Assembly: GCA_964580155.1 (NCBI GenBank) | Contig: CAZOJP010000002.1 | Span: 19,242-83,241 of the forward strand | Source: Intestinibacillus sp964580155 | GTDB taxonomy: Bacteria > Bacillota > Clostridia > Oscillospirales > Butyricicoccaceae | Reading direction: 5' to 3' | Length of the DNA stretch: 64,000 nucleotides | Shown: positions 59,982 to 64,000 of the stretch, piece by piece | How the letters are laid out: every line of letters begins with the position of its first letter | How positions within the stretch are numbered: the stretch's first letter is position 1 | The notes under the pieces: model-generated | What the model saw: the letters and a program-made list of their open reading frames with translations, nothing else | The model's database searches: none | Told to the model about the DNA's origin: nothing | Made by a program: the position numbers and the translations under genes

Positions 59982-60016
59982 GGCAGGGGCGCGCAAGCGT
60001 TCCCTGCCTTTTTTTA
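59982..60016 (+). terminator. Terminator after gpsA
   Basis: A stem GGCAGGG...CCCTGCC (59982-60008) with inner CGC/GCG pairing and GCAA loop, then seven T. Confidence 0.88.
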
Positions 60017-60050
60017 TATGCTGCCTCTTCTAAATGCCGCAAGAATTTGT

Positions 60051-60056
60051 TATACT
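60051..60056 (+). promoter_or_regulatory. Candidate -10 of murB-rapZ-whiA
   Basis: TATACT at 60051-60056, with a weak -35 (TTCTAA, 60028-60033, 17 bp spacer). Confidence 0.5.
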
Positions 60057-60105
60057 GTTAGTAGCAGAAAATCGGAATTCCCAACAGTGGTGGAGGTCGC
60101 TTTTT

Positions 60106-61014
60106 ATGACAACGTATCAAAATTTCATCGCCGCGCTGCAAGCGTTTGAGGGCGAATATGATATTCAGTATGACGAACCGATGGCGCGCCACACGACGAT
60201 GCGCATCGGCGGACCGGCGGATGTGTTCCTCACGCCGCGCACGGTGGACGCGCTCGGCGCGGCAAAGCGCGCGGCGCGCGCGTGCGGTGTGCCCTGCGTG
60301 GTGCTTGGCAACGGCTCCAACCTGCTCGTATCCGACGCGGGGTATCGCGGTGCGGTGCTGTGCACCGGCGGCCTGCGCACGGTCACGGTCGAGGACGATC
60401 GGCTCACGGCGCAGGCAGGCGCGCTGCTTTCCGCCATCGCGCGCGCGGCGGCGGACGCAGGGCTGACCGGTTTGGAGTTTGCCGCCGGTATCCCGGGCTC
60501 GCTCGGCGGTGCGGTATTTATGAACGCGGGCGCGTATGACGGCCAGATGGCGGATCGCGTGACAAGCGTGACCTATCTCGACGGGGACGGCGCGGCGCAC
60601 ACGCTTTCGTCCGCCGAGCTGGCATTCGGCTATCGCACGAGCGCGTTTAAGGCGCATGCGGATTGGACGGTCGCGCACGCGACAATGGCGCTGACACCCG
60701 GAGATCCTGGGGCGATCTGCGCAAAAATGGACGATTTTGCGTGCCGCCGCCGGGATAAGCAGCCGCTCGAGCTTCCGTCCGCGGGCAGCGTGTTCAAGCG
60801 GCCGCAGGGGGATTTTGCCGGGCGGCTGATCGAGGCGGCGGGGCTCAGGGGGCTGATGATCGGCGGCGCGCAGGTATCGGAAAAGCACGCGGGCTTCATC
60901 GTCAACCGCGGCGGCGCAACCTGCGCGGATGTGCTCGCACTCATCCGCACGGTGCAGGAACGGGTGCAGGCGCAAAGCGGCGTTTCGCTCGAATGTGAAG
61001 TGCGCGTGCTGTAA
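60106..61014 (+). CDS. murB: UDP-N-acetylenolpyruvoylglucosamine reductase MurB
   Basis: A 302-residue FAD enzyme for the second step of peptidoglycan precursor synthesis. Motifs: HTTMRIGGPADVF, VLGNGSNLLVSD (FAD binding), GIPGSLGGAVFMNAGAY, the catalytic Ser in LPSAGSVFKRP and the final Glu in ECEVRVL. This is the short (type II) form common in Firmicutes. The ATG at 60106 follows GGAGGTCG. It starts the murB-rapZ-whiA group. Confidence 0.96.
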   Translation: MTTYQNFIAALQAFEGEYDIQYDEPMARHTTMRIGGPADVFLTPRTVDALGAAKRAARACGVPCVVLGNGSNLLVSDAGYRGAVLCTGGLRTVTVEDDRLTAQAGALLSAIARAAADAGLTGLEFAAGIPGSLGGAVFMNAGAYDGQMADRVTSVTYLDGDGAAHTLSSAELAFGYRTSAFKAHADWTVAHATMALTPGDPGAICAKMDDFACRRRDKQPLELPSAGSVFKRPQGDFAGRLIEAAGLRGLMIGGAQVSEKHAGFIVNRGGATCADVLALIRTVQERVQAQSGVSLECEVRVL

Positions 61015-61038
61015 CAGAGAAAGAAGGAAGATGCAGCC

Positions 61039-61896
61039 ATGAATTTTTTGATTGTTACCGGTATGTCGGGCGCGGGGAAGAGCCGCACGGTGGCCGCGCT
61101 CGAGGATTTCGGGTTTTATTGTGTGGATAATTTGCCGATTACGCTCATTCCGCGGTTCGCGGAAATCTGCCTTGCCGCGGCCGAGCGCTATGAGCGTGTC
61201 GCGCTCGTCACCGATGTGCGCGCAGGCGGTGACTTTCAGCAGCTGTTTGTTGAGCTGGACGCGATTCGCGACATGGGATGCGAATATCACATTCTGTTCC
61301 TCGACACCGCGACACAGACGCTCATCAACCGCTTCAAGGAAACGCGCCGCAAGCATCCGCTCATGGACGAGGGGCTGAGCATGACCGACGCGATTATGCA
61401 GGAGCGCGCCCTGCTCGAGGGCGTGCGCGGCAAGGCGGATTATGTCATCGATACGACGAGCCTATCGACCGCCGGCCTGCGGGACAAGCTCATCAAGCTG
61501 TTTGCGAGCGATTCTAACGATCTGCTCGAGGTCACCGTGCAGTCCTTTGGCTTCAAATACGGCATTCCGCCCGAAGCCGATCTGGTCTTTGATGTGCGCT
61601 TTCTGCCCAACCCCTACTACGAAATCAGTCTGCGCCAGAAAAACGGCACCGATCCCGATGTGCGCGACTACGTTTTTCAGGGCGGTACGGCGCAGGCGCT
61701 GATGGAGCACCTCAATGCGCTCGCGGATTTTCTGCTGCCGCGCTATGTGACCGAGGGCAAGACCTCGGTCAATTTCGCGATCGGCTGCACGGGCGGCAAG
61801 CACCGCTCGGTTGCGATTGCGGAAGCGCTCGCGGAGCATATCGCGCGCGGCGGCTATCAGACCACGCGCACCCATCGTGATTATCAGAAGGGCTGA
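61039..61896 (+). CDS. rapZ: RNase adapter / nucleotide-binding protein RapZ (YvcJ)
   Basis: A 285-residue P-loop protein with GMSGAGKSRTVAALEDFG at the start, the conserved GFYCVDNLP, and GCTGGKHRSVAIAEALAEHI in the C-terminal domain. In E. coli RapZ directs RNase E to GlmZ; the Bacillus homologue YvcJ binds nucleotides and affects competence. Start ATG 61039 follows AAGAAGGAAG. It lies 24 bp before whiA; yvcK, usually between them, is absent. Confidence 0.95.
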   Translation: MNFLIVTGMSGAGKSRTVAALEDFGFYCVDNLPITLIPRFAEICLAAAERYERVALVTDVRAGGDFQQLFVELDAIRDMGCEYHILFLDTATQTLINRFKETRRKHPLMDEGLSMTDAIMQERALLEGVRGKADYVIDTTSLSTAGLRDKLIKLFASDSNDLLEVTVQSFGFKYGIPPEADLVFDVRFLPNPYYEISLRQKNGTDPDVRDYVFQGGTAQALMEHLNALADFLLPRYVTEGKTSVNFAIGCTGGKHRSVAIAEALAEHIARGGYQTTRTHRDYQKG

Positions 61897-61920
61897 TATG
61901 CCTTTCTTAGGAGGCAAGCT

Positions 61921-62829
61921 ATGTCCTTTTCACTCGAAACCAAAACCGAGCTGTGCCGCGCGCCGGTGACGCGCTCGTGCTGTGCGCTCGCGGAAATTTA
62001 CGGCGCGCTGCTGCTCGGCGGCACGTTTTCCCATCGGGAGATTCGCCTGTCAACCGAGCACGCGGTGGTTGCGCGGCGGCTGAGCATGCTCATTTCGCGC
62101 GCGTTTTTCGTGGACACGCCCGCGGTGCGCACCGGCCGCAAGTATGTGCTGCACATCACGGACGAGCGCAGCCTGCGCCGCATCCTGAGCACGCTCGGCT
62201 ATGACTTCAAATTCCATGTCCGCTATCATCTCAACCGCAACATGGTCGAGGAGGACTGCTGCGCGGCCTCCTTTCTGCGCGGCATCTTCCTTGTCGGCGG
62301 CGCGGTCGCCAGTCCGGAAAAGAAATGCCACCTGGAGCTCAAAAGCGCGCACCGCAGCCTGTGCCGCGAAATTATGAGCCTGATGCTCGACATGGGCCTG
62401 TCGCCCAAATTCACCGAGCGCGGCGCGGCGGCGCTGCTGTACTTTAAGGACACCGCACGGGTTGAGGATTTTCTGACCTTGATCGGCGCGTCGCGCGCTG
62501 CACTGCGCCTGATGGAGGCAAAGGTCGAAAAGGAGCTTCGCAACACGGTTAACAGGCAGGTCAACTGCGAGACGGCCAATATCGTCAAGGTCACGGATGC
62601 TTCCGCGCGGCAGGTCGCCGCGATCGACCGCGTGCTCGCGCGCGGCGGGGAGGATGCCTTCCCGGAGGCGCTGCGCGAAACCGCGCGGCTGCGCCTTGCC
62701 AACCCGACCGCAAGCCTGTCCGAGCTGGCGGAGCTGTTCAATCCGCCGATCAGCAAGCCCGGACTGAGCCACCGTATGCGCAGAATCATCGAGCTTGCGA
62801 ACAAAATCAATCCGGGGGAGACAAAATGA
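61921..62829 (+). CDS. whiA: DNA-binding protein WhiA
   Basis: A 302-residue WhiA: N-terminal LAGLIDADG-like homing endonuclease fold without catalytic residues (RSCCALAEIYGALLLGG, FLRGIFLVGGAVASPEK) and a C-terminal HTH (ANPTASLSELAELFNPPISKPGLSHRM). It controls sporulation septation in Streptomyces and chromosome segregation or division in Firmicutes. The ATG at 61921 follows AGGAGG. It overlaps the dnaE start by 4 bp. Confidence 0.96.
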   Translation: MSFSLETKTELCRAPVTRSCCALAEIYGALLLGGTFSHREIRLSTEHAVVARRLSMLISRAFFVDTPAVRTGRKYVLHITDERSLRRILSTLGYDFKFHVRYHLNRNMVEEDCCAASFLRGIFLVGGAVASPEKKCHLELKSAHRSLCREIMSLMLDMGLSPKFTERGAAALLYFKDTARVEDFLTLIGASRAALRLMEAKVEKELRNTVNRQVNCETANIVKVTDASARQVAAIDRVLARGGEDAFPEALRETARLRLANPTASLSELAELFNPPISKPGLSHRMRRIIELANKINPGETK

Positions 62830-64000
62830 ACGATTTTGCACATCTGCATGTACACACCGAATACAGCCTGCTCGACGGCGCGTGCCGCATCGGCGATCTG
62901 GTCGAGCGCGCTGCGGCGCTCGGGCAAAAGCACGTCGCCATTACAGACCACGGCGTGATGTACGGCGTGATCGATTTTTACCGCGCGGCGCAGGCCAAGG
63001 GTGTGCATCCGGTCATCGGCTGCGAGGTCTATCTCGCCCCGGGCGCACGCACCACACGCGGCTACCGCGAAAACGAATGGCACACGCATCTCATCCTGCT
63101 GTGCGAAAATATGACGGGCTATCGCAATCTCATCCACATGGTCAGCCTGGGCTTTACCGAGGGCTTCTACATGAAGCCCCGCATCGATATGGAGCTGCTG
63201 CGGCAGCATCACGAGGGGCTGATTTGCCTGTCGGCGTGCCTTGCGGGGCGCATTCCGCGCATGCTCGCAAACGGAGACTATGCCGGCGCACGCGCGCAGG
63301 CGCTCGAATTTCGTGAGATTTTCGGCGCGGACAGCTTCTTCCTCGAAATACAGGACCACGGACTCGCCGAGCAGCGCATCGTAAACGATGGGCTGTACCG
63401 CCTGTCCGCGGAAACCGGCATCCCGCTCGTTGCGACGAACGACGCGCATTACCTGACCCGCGAGGACGCGAAAATTCAGGATATCCTGATGGCGATCCAG
63501 ATGGGCAAGACGGTCGACGACCCGACACGCATGAAATTTGAGACCGAGGAATTTTACATCAAATCGGGGGAGCAGATGGCGCAGCTCTTTCCGCAGCACC
63601 CCGAAGCGCTCGCGAACACCGTGCGCATCGCGGAGCGCTGTAACGTGGAGTTCGAGTTCGGAAAATACCACCTGCCGGAGTTCGACGTGCCGCAGGGCTA
63701 CACCGCGCGCGCTTACCTGCAAAAGCTGTGCGACGAGGGCTTCGCGCGGCGCTATCCGCAGGACGACGGCACGGTGCGCGAGCGGCTGCAATATGAAATC
63801 GACATGATTGCGACCATGGGATTTGTCGATTATTTCCTGATTGTTTCCGACTTTATCAGCTTTGCAAAGCGCAGCGGCATTCCGGTCGGGCCGGGGCGCG
63901 GCTCGGCGGCGGGCTCGCTCGTGTCCTACTGCCTAGGCATCACCGACATTGATCCGATTCGCTACTCGCTTTATTTTGAGCGCTTTTTAAATCCGGAGCG
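62826..64000 (+). CDS. dnaE: DNA polymerase III alpha subunit DnaE (3' truncated by window edge)
   Basis: About 391 residues are visible and the frame is open to the last base. The N-terminal PHP domain starts HLHVHTEYSLLDGACRI and keeps the metal-type residues in ITDHGVMYG and LVATNDAHYLT. The polymerase core begins with FLIVSDFISFAKRSGIPVGP and GRGSAAGSLVSY. In low-GC Gram-positives DnaE extends primers before handing over to PolC. The ATG at 62826 overlaps the whiA stop (ATGA), so translation is coupled. Confidence 0.96.
   Translation, partial: MNDFAHLHVHTEYSLLDGACRIGDLVERAAALGQKHVAITDHGVMYGVIDFYRAAQAKGVHPVIGCEVYLAPGARTTRGYRENEWHTHLILLCENMTGYRNLIHMVSLGFTEGFYMKPRIDMELLRQHHEGLICLSACLAGRIPRMLANGDYAGARAQALEFREIFGADSFFLEIQDHGLAEQRIVNDGLYRLSAETGIPLVATNDAHYLTREDAKIQDILMAIQMGKTVDDPTRMKFETEEFYIKSGEQMAQLFPQHPEALANTVRIAERCNVEFEFGKYHLPEFDVPQGYTARAYLQKLCDEGFARRYPQDDGTVRERLQYEIDMIATMGFVDYFLIVSDFISFAKRSGIPVGPGRGSAAGSLVSYCLGITDIDPIRYSLYFERFLNPE

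Noticed and set aside
62226..63791. A 521-codon minus-strand frame opposite whiA and dnaE
   Set aside because: Antisense shadow of two clearly identified plus-strand genes.

Overview
The window looks like a GC-rich, spore-forming member of the Clostridia, in the Oscillospiraceae/Butyricicoccaceae range. The grounds are Firmicutes-type gene orders (ylxM-ffh-rpsP-khpA-rimM-trmD, rplU-prp-rpmA-obg, murB-rapZ-whiA), a GatCAB amidotransferase, a yunB sporulation gene, an L27 with a cleavable N-terminal extension, frequent GTG/TTG starts with strong Shine-Dalgarno sites, and codons rich in G/C third positions. The genus is inference. A run of 10 Ns at 59742-59751 shows this is a draft assembly. No rRNA, tRNA, CRISPR array, transposase or prophage gene was seen.

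Layout. 1-5.9 kb: tail of yunB, ligA, gatCAB. 6.0-10.8 kb: a SpoIIM-like membrane protein and a complete polyamine operon (speD, arginine decarboxylase, speE, speB) running from arginine through agmatine and putrescine to spermidine. 10.9-15.2 kb (minus): a paired M16 peptidase system, lgt and folD. 15.4-19.0 kb (minus): the SRP / S16 / tRNA-modification operon. 19.3-21.4 kb: an AI-2E-family exporter and a YitT protein. 21.6-23.9 kb: rplU-prp-rpmA-obg.

24-38.9 kb is a hexuronate and pectin-oligomer region. It holds KDG kinase, a KDPG aldolase fused to a VOC domain, a divergent IclR regulator with two matching palindromic operators, a YesL protein, a UgpC/MsmK-type ATPase, a GntR regulator, a binding protein with two permeases, uxuA, uxuB, an intracellular GH28 enzyme and uxaC. 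Together the genes can take an imported hexuronide through fructuronate, mannonate, KDG and KDPG to pyruvate and glyceraldehyde 3-phosphate. The altronate branch (uxaA/uxaB) is not here.

39-50.7 kb is a visibly more AT-rich signalling stretch: an NSS-type Na+ symporter, two membrane cyclic-di-GMP proteins (GGDEF; GGDEF plus HD-GYP), an ECF sigma factor with two co-encoded membrane proteins, a frameshifted 7TM-GGDEF gene and a secreted protein. 50.8-54.8 kb: zinc-ribbon proteins, an HTH-XRE protein fused to a desulfoferrodoxin-like domain, a polysaccharide deacetylase and an AIM24-family protein. 54.8-64 kb: an RluA-type pseudouridine synthase, yceD-rpmF, der-plsY-gpsA, murB-rapZ-whiA and the start of dnaE. 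The gpsA gene is broken by what looks like a chimeric assembly join.

The observations most worth a second look are the XRE-desulfoferrodoxin fusion, the aldolase-VOC fusion with KdgR-box-like operators, the cyclic-di-GMP/ECF cluster and the gpsA chimera.
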